A stretch of 64,000 bases of DNA from Perkinsus marinus ATCC 50983 (taxonomy: Eukaryota; Perkinsozoa; Perkinsida; Perkinsidae), in contig NW_003213889.1 in the NCBI RefSeq assembly GCF_000006405.1, positions 317,592 to 381,591 of the forward strand, written 5' to 3'. This document shows, piece after piece, positions 52,401 through 63,372 of the stretch. A program made the position numbers and the translations under genes. Below the pieces are notes generated by a model, which searched no databases, had not been told where the DNA came from, and saw only the letters and a program-made list of their open reading frames with translations. Every line of letters starts with the position of its first letter. Positions within the stretch are counted from its first letter, which is position 1.

Positions 52401-54339
52401 CTTCAACCAATCACGAGTGCGGTGGTGTACCCGGTGGTGCTAGAGGGGAGGCCCTTCGGTCAGGTATGTAGCACATACAATGGTCATGACAATGAAGCGT
52501 ATAAAGTGAAGTACTGGTCTGATCTAATCTCAACGGTTTTACAATATGAAGGAGGTGTAGCGACGACATGCACAGAGGTGCGGAAGGTAGGCCTCCCCCT
52601 GATGAGGTAGTAGTAGGAGGAGGAGCCTTCCTTTAGTGGTGGGCCCGGTATGTGAACCCTCGGCAAGCCCTGCCGAGTCTGCCTGCCATCATAGCGGAGT
52701 CAAACGAGATATTGACCGAGACACAGACGGGTAGAGAGTATGCGGATTTATGGTCTCAACCGGCAGTAACAGCAGTAGCAGGAGCCGCTGAGAACAACGC
52801 GGGGTGAGCTTCGTGATAGAGGCCTTGGCTTTAGCGCGTCCTGGGAGAACTGTAGCGAGTCTGTAGTTTTTAGGTCAGGACTGATCACCAAAATGGCAGG
52901 CATCGTCCGAGGACTCTTCTGGAGCAGTGATAGTACAGCTGATGAAAAGGGTAGCACTCGGAATACTCATGTCTGCTGCAGACTATTCTTGTTAATCCTA
53001 TGCTAGACGTAGGAGATGATACCGTACTGTTCTCGAGACGGCGACTATCCCAGCTAACGGCCAGAGTGTTGAGGAGGACCTCTGCTGCTCACGACAATTC
53101 GGTCTTAACACTGCAAGAGTTCGATCACATTGTGGAGGAGGAACTAACGAGCAGTACGCTGACTGTGTGGTCTCCGGTCTACTTCTGTTGGACCTCTCAG
53201 TGAGAGCCACTTCGGTTGGATTCGGGCTTAGTGTCCCAGCCTGTGGGAAGGCAAAGGAGGCTGTTTTAGCATACATGGCGTCGGTCGGGAAGGCCTCAGT
53301 GTTCTGTGATACTGTGGGTACGACCTCGGGGATGCTGCGGGGTGTGAAGGTAGTGAACAGCCCTGTCGTGAAGCTCCCAACTCGATGGTAGGTGGGCAGC
53401 CCTACAGTAGCAGGCCCTGTCGATAAGGCACATCTGGTCCATAGAATAGCCTTGGGCAGAATCGACACCATGGAGGTGACCACTCTGGTGACTTTTGAGC
53501 CGTTTGCAGTAGGGCACATGTCAGGAGTCCCTCACAGCTGCATGGTCTAAGGCTGACAGTCGGGCTCGAGAACACCTTCGTGCTGGTGAGTAGCATTGAT
53601 GATCTTTGCTAATCTCACCGTCCTGTCCCTGCTAGGTCGCAAGCCTTTAGCGTTGCAAGCATTGAAGGAACGGTCTCTACTACAGGGCCGACTAGACGAG
53701 CTAGGTAAATATCGTCTTCAGCTCCAGAGCACTAGTAAGGCCTTCGCTGTGAGGAGGAAGTAGCAGCCTATAGCGACTCTGTCAGGCGGGTTCACAGCAA
53801 CAGCTGAAATACAGAGTATAGTGGTTGAGGCTCTTTCGGCAAGCACGATGATGGCAAAGGAACAGAAGGTCAGTGGTTCTCTACGATAGTATTCTGGAGT
53901 GATGCTCCGGTTTAGGTCGACTTGGAACACGTTGATAAGCTAGCCGAGGACATGCAGGAAGTGAGAGAAGACATAGAAGTGAGCTCTGGCCTATGGACTG
54001 TATCTATGAGGGATTCCCTCCAGCTGGTGTCGGATGCCATAGCGGCGATGTCTCTGAATGGTGGTGCTGCAGTAGAACAGGATCCCGACCTACAGGCTGA
54101 GCTCGATAAGCTCATGGACGAGCAACAGGATATTGACGTGATTGCTGTTAAGGAGCAGGTGGGTGGGCAACAGGAGGCTCTACGACATCATTGGTATAAT
54201 CGATCAGGTTGCAGCAGCACCGTCTGTCCCGACAGACGTCGTTGGAGGGGAGCCGGTGAAAACTATCTTGTCCGAAGATTCGAAAGCTAACAGCACAGCG
54301 AGTTCCCCTTCAAGATTGATGATGTCCGAACCAGTGTAG
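52400..54339 (+). CDS. CHMP7-like ESCRT-III protein
   Basis: CHMP7 is the ESCRT-III subunit with an N-terminal ESCRT-II-like winged-helix region; it acts in nuclear-envelope sealing and endosomal sorting. Exon-like pieces run from about 52480 (HDNEAYKVKYWSDLISTVLQ, comparable to the N-terminal helix before the first winged helix) through 52640-52800 and 52893 (AGIVRGLFWSS) to 53000-53160 (SRRRLSQLTARVLRRTSA). The Snf7-type core follows: GRKPLALQALKERSLLQGRL, a helix with VDLEHVDKLAEDMQEVREDI, and DPDLQAELDKLMDEQQDID. The last exon starts VAAAPSVPTDVVGG and stops at 54337-54339. The Snf7 core is the firm part. The start codon is not determined, and CHMP7 rather than another CHMP rests on the N-terminal extension. 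Confidence 0.7.
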
Positions 54340-54496
54340 CATCGTGTAGCAGACTTCTCACTCTCCTGTAGATGTTGCCGAGTTGAAGTCGTTAAGGGGA
54401 GGTGAGTCACTACTGCGCTGCGCTTAAATATTCACTATAGTGTCACATTGGTTGCAACCATTGTGTGGGCACACGCCAACAATCGGACATATCATC

Positions 54497-54769
54497 ATGT
54501 CCATCAGAATTACGCAGCGTCAACCGGAGAGCGCCCTTAGAGAGAAGCAGAAAAGAATGACACTCCTAAACATGCTTGAAGCCATGATGTGGTATCATGA
54601 CTCAACACTGACTAGCAGTGCTGTCATAGCCCAGAAAGAGAGGAGTCTTATGTCCGATTCGACACCCCAGTTCTGTCCAATACAAGAGGTGTTGTCTCGA
54701 GTGTTGTTGGAGCAGAAATATGATGGAAAGCAAATGCATATATATGTTATATCGTCAGGTATGGGATAA
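54497..54769 (+). CDS. Small unknown ORF
   Basis: ATG 54497 opens 90 aa: MSIRITQRQPESALREKQKR, a Met-rich helix (MTLLNMLEAMMWYHDS), and a tail with PIQEVLSRVLLEQKYDGKQM. It is intronless as read. It might be a real small gene or a 3'-UTR open frame of the CHMP7-like gene; nothing recognised. Confidence 0.3.
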   Translation: MSIRITQRQPESALREKQKRMTLLNMLEAMMWYHDSTLTSSAVIAQKERSLMSDSTPQFCPIQEVLSRVLLEQKYDGKQMHIYVISSGMG

Positions 54770-55099
54770 TCCAACAGCATTCGCCGGCATTACTGTGAGT
54801 GTGCATTATTGCAAATTGGTTGTCAAGTTCGTAGTCGTTGCGTTGAATTAGTGAGGACATAGATTTATCTGTGCTCAATGTTTCTTGTTGTGACTGCTGA
54901 GGGTGATAATAGCAGTTAGTGACATGACACGCGCTGCTGCAGGATAATCACGCATACTTCAACCCTGGACGCTACTAATCGCAGCAAGAATCATATCTTC
55001 ACGGAAAATAATATTCGAGGGTTTCTATTAATTACTGATATTCGCATGATAGAATTACACCGACAAAGGGAATGGTTAGAGTATAGCAAGAGTGACATC
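54770..55099. other. Spacer, nothing recognised
   Basis: About 330 AT-rich bases with no supported feature. Confidence 0.4.
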
Positions 55100-55210
55100 A
55101 TGAACCTGGAGGGTAGCAATTGGACCGACGTAGTCGTTGTTGAGCTCACCGTCACCTTCCTGCTCTACATAGGCGTTGTCGACATTCTACCATTCTCGAA
55201 TGGCGGATAA
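55100..55210 (+). CDS. Possible 36-aa single-pass micropeptide
   Basis: ATG 55100 to TAA 55208-55210 encodes MNLEGSNWTDVVVVELTVTF followed by LLYIGVVDILPFSNGG, a single hydrophobic helix between polar ends. It could equally be an exon or chance. Low confidence. Confidence 0.2.
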   Translation: MNLEGSNWTDVVVVELTVTFLLYIGVVDILPFSNGG

Positions 55211-55674
55211 ACTGTACCTGATGCATCTAGAGGAGACAGTATCCAGTGATACAAACTCGTATCACTGTAGAGATGTACAAACATTTATACTTGTACATTA
55301 GAGGAGAAAGTATACAGTGTAGTTAATATAGACTCGATGATCACCTGTCTCTGATAAGATGGAGCTGAGTTGACATATGAAAGTTGACTTCTAACAGTCG
55401 GGGGATACGGTTGGGTTACGAGACAAATCCTTAGGTAGAACGGTGACCGGATGGGTGAGGAAAATAAGAGAGACCATCAGTGATGTGTACACCTTGCCGG
55501 AAAGGCTATGGGTGATAGCGTACCACTGATAGGTAGGAGGCGGCCGACGGCGCCGATATGTACATCAGAAGTAGTGTGACAATTCAGTCCGCTGTAACAG
55601 TTGACAAGATTCAGGTTTTCAACAGAAGTTTGGTCCTGTTGGCGAGACGAGAGAAAATGTGACTTTCGTATCTT
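55211..55674. other. Spacer with two short hairpins
   Basis: Contains AGTGATACAAACTCGTATCACT (8-bp arms) near 55238 and TGTACAA...TTGTACA near 55276. No coding feature is supported before the assembly gap. Confidence 0.4.
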
Positions 55675-55774
55675 NNNNNNNNNNNNNNNNNNNNNNNNNN
55701 NNNNNNNNNNNNNNNNNNNNNNNNNNNNNNNNNNNNNNNNNNNNNNNNNNNNNNNNNNNNNNNNNNNNNNNNNN
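55675..55774. other. Assembly gap (100 N)
   Basis: Exactly 100 N; true length unknown. Confidence 0.99.
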
Positions 55775-55921
55775 CCCTCCCTCCCACATGAAAGGGAGTC
55801 CCTTCGGTGTCCTCTGGTGACATTGTTGGATGCAACCAGCCGATCACTTTGAGTGGCACCTCAACTCAGTACAGTATCACATATAGAGCAAAATGATTGG
55901 ACAATAAGTCTGTGAATAGAG

Positions 55922-56161
55922 TCACGAATCTTGATGGGGCTGTTGCCGTTGTCTTTTCCTCCTACGCTTACGTCGCTTGCCGCCTTGCACAGGTGGAGGC
56001 GCTGTTGCCGAGTCTTCACCATCTAGCGCCGAGAGCCGTCCCTTGAGACGGATGGACACCAGCCTACCTGCTTTATTGTTCACCGCTGGACCCGCATCGC
56101 GATTCGACGATGGTGTGGTACTATGACTTGGCTGGGCGTCCCTAATACATAATCCATCCAC
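55922..56161 (-). CDS. Possible basic C-terminal exon
   Basis: A minus-strand open stretch ending at 55922 encodes NNKAGRLVSIRLKGRLSALD followed by GGKRRKRRRKRQRQQ, a nuclear-localisation-like basic tail. The upstream exon was not identified. It may be the end of a gene lying at 56.2-56.7 kb or chance. Confidence 0.3.
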   Translation of the reverse strand: MDGLCIRDAQPSHSTTPSSNRDAGPAVNNKAGRLVSIRLKGRLSALDGEDSATAPPPVQGGKRRKRRRKRQRQQPHQDS

Positions 56162-56759
56162 TCAGCCATAATACGGATTCGCCCTCTACTGCGGATCCTT
56201 CTCATCCTCATTAATTCCCTCCTCCGCCTCGTTAGCTGGAGGAAAGGGCTCCTCCGTCAGCAAGCCTACGTACCAGTCACAGGCGCTCAGGGCAGAAGGG
56301 CTCTCTACCAGATGCTGTGTTATCTACATGAGCCTTCGGAAGTGTCCCCTCGTAGTGTTGGGGTTGGTACCGCTGATCGCCCGACAAAGCCGGCAAGTCT
56401 GTATCTAAGACCTCACATGTGTTTACTCCCCCCAGCCCATGGCCCGACTTTCGAGGAGCACCCGCCTGTCAAGCCGACCAGAGTCCGCTTCCTGATGATA
56501 GAATGACCACTAAGAGCAGTAATGCATTCAAGCTACCGAGTCTAGCTGAGTGTAGGGATTGCCTCGCCACTGCCAAGGACACCGACAGTAGGCTGATGAT
56601 GATGATGCACACCAGTTGAATGCTGACTGCATTGCCAGGCTCACAAAAGGCCACAACTCAACATCCCCACTACGAACTCAAAGCAAGGTTGATACAAGGG
56701 TAGTAATAGTTCAATAAGAACATGGTAACGATCATCATGCACGAGCAAGGCAGTCGAGG
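56162..56759. other. Spacer or unresolved exons
   Basis: About 600 bp with only short overlapping ORFs on both strands. No splice-consistent chain was found. Confidence 0.35.
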
Positions 56760-57353
56760 TCACCTCGTGGGTGATCTAAACCTTGAAGATCCTCTCCGAG
56801 GGGAGGTATAACATGTCACCAACGCCAAAGCGTATACAAGATCAGCACTCATATTCTTGAGCTGATATCGTCTAGTCCGTACGCCAGCGACAACACTAAG
56901 ATCGATCTGCGTGGGAGGGTCAAGCCTGAAGCTGGCCCTAGCCATCTCCTCGAGTGACCAGGTGGCAACCCTCTTGAAGCAGTTGGCATCATCGTAGAGA
57001 GCAAAGAACCCCTCAGCATTATACAGATCGATGGTAAGGAACATGTCACAGTCCGGGCTGATGGTAAGCCAGCCAGCAGTAAGCTCTCGACAACAGCATC
57101 GGCCGCCCTGCCGTGTTAGAGCAATAGCGTCCATCGCAGTCATGCCGGACAGCTTGGAGACACTCTCGAAGAGGAGGAGCAGTTCGCGGTTGTTACGATG
57201 GTCTCTGGTAGCTGGAGGGTGACGGTGTATGGTGACAGCAGGTGTCGACCATACAAGATCTTGCCTGTGCTCCTTGGGGCCTTCATGAAGCTGAAATTCT
57301 AAAGGACTGTATCTGTCCAGGAAGAGGGGCATACCCCCAATGATGCTCTTCAT
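56760..57353 (-). CDS. Unknown globular protein
   Basis: ATG 57353 opens an uninterrupted frame of 197 codons: MKSIIGGMPLFLDRYSPLEF, then VWSTPAVTIHRHPPATRDHR, NRELLLLFESVSKLSGMTAM, DMFLTIDLYNAEGFFALYDD and YQLKNMSADLVYALALV. Composition is protein-like and soluble. A minus-strand stretch just upstream (57480-57365: CGGVSRPDLAKYCEEFNGEL) could be a preceding exon, though an in-frame TAG separates them as read. No family was recognised. Confidence 0.45.
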   Translation of the reverse strand: MKSIIGGMPLFLDRYSPLEFQLHEGPKEHRQDLVWSTPAVTIHRHPPATRDHRNNRELLLLFESVSKLSGMTAMDAIALTRQGGRCCCRELTAGWLTISPDCDMFLTIDLYNAEGFFALYDDANCFKRVATWSLEEMARASFRLDPPTQIDLSVVAGVRTRRYQLKNMSADLVYALALVTCYTSPRRGSSRFRSPTR

Positions 57354-57512
57354 GACCTACGCTTTCCCCATGGGTATATAGCTTTTCGACATGGCACACT
57401 GCAAGACGTTATTCAAGCTGACCGGAGGGAAAAGTTCACCATTGAACTCCTCACAGTACTTCGCTAGGTCAGGACGACTAACGCCACCACAGACGAGGCG
57501 AATCTAAGTGGA

Positions 57513-57728
57513 CTATATAAATCGCGCATTCTCTGAGTGAAGCCTTGCATGTTCCTCATCCTTCTTTCGACTAGCAGCCTCCTTAGCATTCGCCTGGGCC
57601 GACATCACTCGCCATACGCCAAAGTAACACCCAGCCAGGATGAGGAAGAGGACCTGTAGGGGGAGTGGACGACTTGGACAGAGGCCTACTAGTTCACCTG
57701 TGGCCTTCCAAAGATCTCCCATAGCCAT
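57513..57728 (-). CDS. Small single-pass membrane protein
   Basis: ATG 57728 opens 71 codons with a transmembrane helix (LPLQVLFLILAGCYFGVW) and a charged helical tail (ANAKEAASRKKDEEHARLHS). An ACTTAG acceptor right after the stop suggests that splicing could extend it into the next exon at about 57480. Unknown function. Confidence 0.4.
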   Translation of the reverse strand: MAMGDLWKATGELVGLCPSRPLPLQVLFLILAGCYFGVWRVMSAQANAKEAASRKKDEEHARLHSENARFI

Positions 57729-57906
57729 AATATGGCGCTATAAAAGAGCCATGCTAACGTGTTGATGATGGTCATGAGGCTGCTGCTGCTGCTCATAAGC
57801 TTACACTGTAACCGAAATTCCCAATAGAATTCGGGCAACGCAATACGTTAGTCCCACGAGCAAATAACAAATAGAAAAGTTGGAAAAATACACTCTTTTG
57901 GGTATA

Positions 57907-59526
57907 TCACGTCACTGGGACTAATACGAGGCGTATGCTGTCATCCTCAGGCTTCATAGTCAACCTAAAGATACTCCTAGGGTGCTGTGCAAGATGTAGA
58001 CTTTCCTCATCCGGGAGCTGCAGTTGGAAGTGTGTGACGATAGCCGCAAGCATTATAGCAAGCTCAGCGATCGCCAACTGTCTACCCACGCAGACCCTGG
58101 GGCCAAAACCAAACGATAGCAGGTCAGTACCCTTCAGAAGGTCCTTATAGATAGCACTACTGGGATCAAGCCACTGATCTGGTTGAAATTCCGAGCCGTA
58201 CGTGAGGACCATCGCCCCGTAGAGATTACAAACAATAACACTACCCTTAGGTAGAGGTGAACCACACAAGAGCACACCAGGACGAGCCGTCTCTAGTACA
58301 AGAGTGTAGGCGGCAGGCCGTAGCCTGAGGACCTCCATCACGCACGCATGCAAGTAGGGGAACTTAGTCTTATCCAAGACACTACCCGAGCCAGCTGCTA
58401 ACTCCTGTCGGAGTTTGTCTTGCACTGTAGGGTATCTCGCCAAATACCAAAGCAGGTAACTCGCCGTACCAGCAGTAGTCTCGCTGCCCGCAGTGAGGAA
58501 GGTCAATAGATTGCCTTTAAGGCAGCCGCTGAGGGTAGGAGCTCCCGATAGGGTAAAGTGTTGGACTAGCGTCTGAAGAAGATCTTCCGGGATGGTGTCG
58601 TGACCAGAAGCAATAGCCATCTTCCGCCTAAGGATACAGTCAGCCAGCATTCTACTGTTCCTGCCAGCTCGGGCGGTTATCTCGTCGTATATCCTCCATA
58701 TCTTCTTGAAGGGCCATATCTTGCCCCAGGGGGCACGGTCACGGAGGAGCTGAGGCAGGTCCTTTTCGATAGCTACTCGGATGTCCTCTTGCACGGCGTC
58801 ATTCGAGCCCTTCTGGAAGCCCAGATCACGGCCGAGGGTCAAACGGCATATCACATCCAGAGTCAGCTTATTGAGATCCTCCTGTATTGTGCCTACTAGA
58901 CTAGGTACCCGGTTCGATCCCTGGGCCCTCCATTTTTCCATCATCTCTCTCACAGCCTCCTCAATTATCGGAGCAGCTTGCTCGTTGACCTTCTTATCGT
59001 TGAAGGCAGGCGCAGTGAGACGCCTCAGCTCCCGCCACTCCTCCCCTTCAGCACTGAACAGGCCGTGAGCGCCAATACCATCAAAGGAGCGCTTCACCCG
59101 AAACCTCCTGATGAAGTCATGCGGACGGGCCTTAAGGACTTGCTCTATCTCAGGGACGCCAGAGAGAACAGTAGCCTTCGAGAAGAGGTAGCGAAAAGAA
59201 TATACAGGGCCATATTCCAACGCCCATTGGTTAAACTGCTCACCCTCCTTACCACGACGAAGCCGACTGAACATACCTTATGAGGAACAGTACGACGAAC
59301 AAGTAACTCCAGAATGAGTAGTACCGAATATAGGCGGCCCTCTAGGGCCTTTGAAGGGGAGGTCCCTGCCAGCAGCATTGTACCACAGCCGATACAGTGC
59401 ATAGCATACTCCTCCTATTGCCAGCACCCTTTTCACAGCAGCTACCCTATCCCATAAGGCATCAGGTAGTATAGACTTGAGCCACTCCCATGGCCCCTCT
59501 AGCGGACCGATAAGCAAAAGCACCAT
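57907..59526 (-). CDS. Cytochrome P450
   Basis: Haem-thiolate monooxygenase, probably anchored in the endoplasmic reticulum. Exon 1 is 59526-59325 and exon 2 is 59276-57907 with a 48-bp intron; phases rebuild a glycine, giving 523 aa, a usual P450 length. The N terminus has a hydrophobic anchor (VLAIGGVCYALYRLWY) and a proline hinge (FKGPRGPPIFG). The I helix reads FLTAGSETTAGTASYLL (AGxxTT oxygen-binding motif), the K helix EVLRLRP (ExxR), and the haem loop FGFGPRVCVGRQLAIAE with the ligand Cys. All key residues are present, so it should be active. Sterol, fatty-acid or xenobiotic substrates cannot be told apart. Confidence 0.97.
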
Positions 59527-59913
59527 TCTGAGAATAACAATGGCCAAGTCCCTTTACGGGATACCCCTCTCAACAAGCTGTAGGTGACAACACAAGAAAT
59601 GTATGGCGTCCGAGACCGTACGCTTAACCTTGGAGTAGTTGTTGAGTAGTATGTGGTTAACATATGCGCCGTGGGCCTCGTAATCCTCCTATAGTAAAAT
59701 CGATCGAGAATGCAATGATTGTACGGCGTGTTAATGTCTACTGAACTGGCCTCAGCCTACGTAAAAAATCGGCAGCGCGGAAAATGTGATGATGCTGTAG
59801 CCCCGTTAAAGCCTCGACTGGCATCAACAATAATACTAGAGGAGATACACAGACGAGACCGTCATATGTTGCTTATCGGGCAGCAACGGTCCGTGACAGC
59901 ACCTACGGCTACA
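59527..59913. other. Spacer between P450 and VIT genes
   Basis: About 390 bp upstream of the P450 start and downstream of the VIT stop. No supported feature. Confidence 0.5.
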
Positions 59914-61483
59914 TCAGTGCACACCAGCCGCATCCAAGGCTCTCTGAATGAGGTCGCCCAACCAGTAACTGCACATAAGAGGAATCATACTAAGGAGAAG
60001 GAGGAGTATAGAGACACTGCTTACCTAGCGGCGGCACTGAGAGCACCCTGCAGTAGCATGTACATGCCACCTTTGAGGGGATTCTGACTAACTACTTTGG
60101 ATTTAACCACTCCAAGAACGAACAGTGTCAGCAGACTCGTGCATACGGTACCTATTGGGAGGGCCCGAGTGAAGGACACCGTGAGCATTCCAACGACACG
60201 TGTATCGATATGCAAGAGCAATAGGCTAACAAAGGCGTGGTATAAAAACCCAGTCGGTGATCGAATATTACCAAACTGGGCCGTTACGCTAACGAGCTGA
60301 CTATAGGAACAACGTTCCACTAGGTCACGCGACATGTCGGCATCAAACGATGTCTTCATATACGCGGTATAATACACTATGAACTCGCCCAGCATACCCG
60401 CAAACGCGCCGGCTACTGGCAAATCCTTTATCAACATTATAAGGAGGAGATAAGACAGGAGGGGGACCTAAAAGACGCTATGGAGGGAGATGCTGTGGTA
60501 GGGATACTACCGAACCGAAAATCATAAATGAGCAAAACATGGCGAATCCTGATGCTGCAGCACTGTCTTCAGCGTCTACCGGGAACAACCCTGAGAAGTG
60601 GATGTTCGTGGGGGCAACTAGACCGATAAGTTCACCTAGTTCAGTGAGCATCATGTGCTCTATCCAAAACTCCTTGTATTTAGATAATGTCGTAGCCACT
60701 GTGATGGCATCATCCTTGCTTATACCACGCGTACGATACAGCTGTACCATCTCAGATATCTCCCCCTAAGGCACCATGAGTCCACCCCAACACCTACCAC
60801 CACACCGACAAGATACCTCAGGATAGTTCTCGACCTCCCATTGCTCTCTATTCTGTTCCTTCACAGCAACATCAGTTTCGGCTTTAGCCGATACATACCT
60901 GAGCTTGGCGATAATAACGGAGCATGCCGTCCCAGTGCTCGTCGGTATTACTCGCCAAAGCCCATTCCAAATGCCCCAGCAACCAGGTTACCTACGCCTA
61001 CAGCAACCATGTGGGCCAGAGTGAGCTGGGCTCCAACAGAGCCAGCGATGAGAGCAAACATTGTACCTGATACCGTAACAGGGTGAATGTTGCCGCCAAT
61101 ACTAGTAGAATTACTTATTCCATCGAGTCCTCCAAAGACCATGGGCTTGACATAGCGATTACCCGATGCTGTTGGCTCGTTGTGGTCGGCCATTTTAGCC
61201 AACAGCTCGTCCCTGAGCAAAGGCAGCAGCATCATCATAAGGTCTACAGGCAACCCCAATAGGAACCCTACGACATCTCAGATGTGAACATCTCATGAGC
61301 ATTACGACTAGCTGCTGGATTCATATCTTCAAACGCTTGTCGTGCATCTAGCAAACAATGGTGAGAGTCATAACACGGATAAGGCGGTTTCTTACTGTTC
61401 ACCCTAGTGTCCGTCAGTGCTTGGTAAGACACCTGGGATGACTGCTGATGAGGGGTCCCTGTTGTTGATCCATTATCTAACAT
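59914..61483 (-). CDS. VIT1/CCC1-family vacuolar iron transporter
   Basis: These carriers move Fe2+ (and Mn2+) into vacuoles or acidic stores in exchange for H+. ATG 61483 opens a cytosolic leader (MLDNGSTTGTPHQQ). Later exons carry KPMVFGGLDGISNSTSI (the VFGGLDG start of helix 1), AHMVAVGVGNLVAGAFGMGF, VSAKAETDVAVKEQNREQWE and VENYPE. Then come the metal-binding-domain helix EMVQLYRTRGISKDDAITVA, YKEFWIEHMMLTELGELIGL, ASGFAMFCSFMIFGSVVSLP and LKGGMYMLLQGALSAAA. A last intron joins YWLGDLIQRALDAAGVH to the stop at 59914-59916. The order and the WEVENYPE/HMM.xELG motifs are like plant and apicomplexan VIT. Some inner splice sites are approximate. Confidence 0.92.
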
Positions 61484-62011
61484 ATCTCTTAAAAGTTGAC
61501 GTTATAGTTGACGTGAAACTAACTAAAGAAGAAGGAGAATATGAGATCGCGACCAGCCCAATTGAGAAGAGCAGATTGCCCCCTTGGGCACTCTAGGTTT
61601 CAACCTTTAAAACAACACAAGGCCTACTGTGATCACAGCGATAGTGAGCATATTCGCAGACATCAATAATACAGATAGAAATGGTATCAATAGCTATTCC
61701 ACCACCACCACCTAAACTGGGCAAATAATAACGAGGAGAAGGACTAGCCGTTAGCGCTAGACGACCGCAACAACCACAACAACAACAACCATGCCACCAG
61801 CCGTGAAGACTGTACGGCAAAACCAAGAGAAGAGGAGGATGCAACAACTACATACAATGAGATATACGTAAAGCAAACGGCCCAGCAGTAGTGGAGATAG
61901 TAGTAATAGCGGCAGGACAACTGAAGACAACAACAACAAAGTCCATACCAAATTTCCGAAACTTATCTCATTCAGAAAAGGGACGAGTTATAATACTAGT
62001 CGTATAACAAC
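61484..62011. other. Spacer with CAA microsatellites
   Basis: About 530 bp between the Bdp1 stop codon and the VIT start codon, containing (CAA)n tracts near 61770-61792 and 61925-61940. These produce leucine- or valine-rich ORFs on the minus strand that are not supported. Confidence 0.6.
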
Positions 62012-63372
62012 CTATCCTAGGAGCTCCAGCAAAGGGTTGTCGTCCCCCATAGGAGGGAGAGGAGTCCCAGTAAAACCAAGATCAGCATCGTAGGGTTCTC
62101 GACTATCGCTGATGAGTGCAGCAGGATCCTCTGGGGGCTCGATAGGGCCATGGTCCTTCACAAAGGCTTCACTAAATATCATACGAACGAATACATACGC
62201 CGACACGAGGTTGGGTATTATTACGTGGTGATAGCCTTCTTGGAATTGCAGGCCGCGGCGAACCGGACAGGATTCCGCTTGCTTTCGTTCTTCATCTTAG
62301 TATTCAGCTGAGACGACGTCCTTGTTGAGCCAAAAACCGTAGAGATCATCATCAAATCCGGACCATACCTGACATGAGATGTGTAGAAGGTGTGGTATGA
62401 CATCTGCCCACATCGACAGAGCCTCATAAAACTTGTCGGTCTCCTTATCCGACCAAGCGCTACGATGAGTCCTCTTGTATGCATCTTTGTATTCACACCG
62501 TCCTGATTCGTCCTAAAAATAATAAATAACAGCTCAGAAGCTACCACTCCTTTTATCACTGTCGTTGTCATCATATTGAGCTCTCCGAATATGTCACCAG
62601 TCGACCCAGAGTCATCCTGCTGTAAAACAATATTACCACTCTCATCGAACTTCAGTTGTTGCTGAACCACACCATCACCAGCAGTAGGGGAGGGGCTCGA
62701 GGTACTCATAACCTTGTCGAAGCTAACCATACCAAAGAGATCGCCAAAGGCCCCATCGAGAGGCGTTAGATCGTCGGCTTGAGTAGCCGGAGTCTTCGGG
62801 GATTCACCATCATTCTTGCCCTTCTTCTCCTTTTCCTCAGCTGTATCCTGTGCAACTACCCGGTTAATTAAGTCCACAATAGTACCGTCACCACTCTGGC
62901 TAGGAGTAGACCCATGGCCCTTGGCACTCCTCTTAGATGGAGGGTTCTCTACACCAAGCTCCGTCCTAACTCGCTTTGCAATACGACGACTGATTTGTGT
63001 CGAAGTCAACGGCTTGTCGGCTTTCTTCTTCTTCCGGCCACCTCTCCGGCGTTTATTGCCAACCTCACTACCACTCTCCCCAGGAGTGCTCGGGGAGGGT
63101 GGCAACAGCACGATCTCGGTCATACCATGGCTTGGCACCACGTCAGTGTTGGTGCTCAGAGGGGATGGGTCCCCACAGATAGACGGCACATGTGCATTAG
63201 AAAAAACGTCCGCGATGGGGTCGATACCCGCATCATGAGCCCGAGGCACCACCACACAAGAGGTAGTAGGACTGTCGTCAACTTGCTGGTTGGGACTAGC
63301 AATATCATCAACCATTACAGTGTGGGCGACAGGTCCATCAGACACCTCTCCGCCCATACCAATGGTCATCAT
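62012..63372 (-). CDS. BDP1: TFIIIB subunit Bdp1 (B'') homolog
   Basis: Bdp1 completes TFIIIB on tRNA and 5S promoters and helps RNA polymerase III open DNA. Exons 63372-62545, 62512-62412, 62368-62225 and 62171-62012 chain to 410 aa, with introns of 32, 43 and 53 bp. The N-terminal half is disordered with a strongly basic patch (KRRRGGRKKKKADKP) and a helix TQISRRIAKRVRTEL. The extended SANT domain (residues about 285-350) reads WSDKETDKFYEALSMYGPDL, MMISTVFGSTRTSSQL and KMKNESKRNPVRF, the classic Bdp1 sequence. An acidic, proline-rich tail (GPIEPPEDPAALISDS) ends in LLELLG. The 5' boundary rests on the first ATG pair. Confidence 0.9.

Noticed and set aside
61593-61951. Leucine/valine-rich minus-strand ORFs
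   Set aside because: They arise from CAA microsatellites and have no ATG-led, splice-consistent structure.
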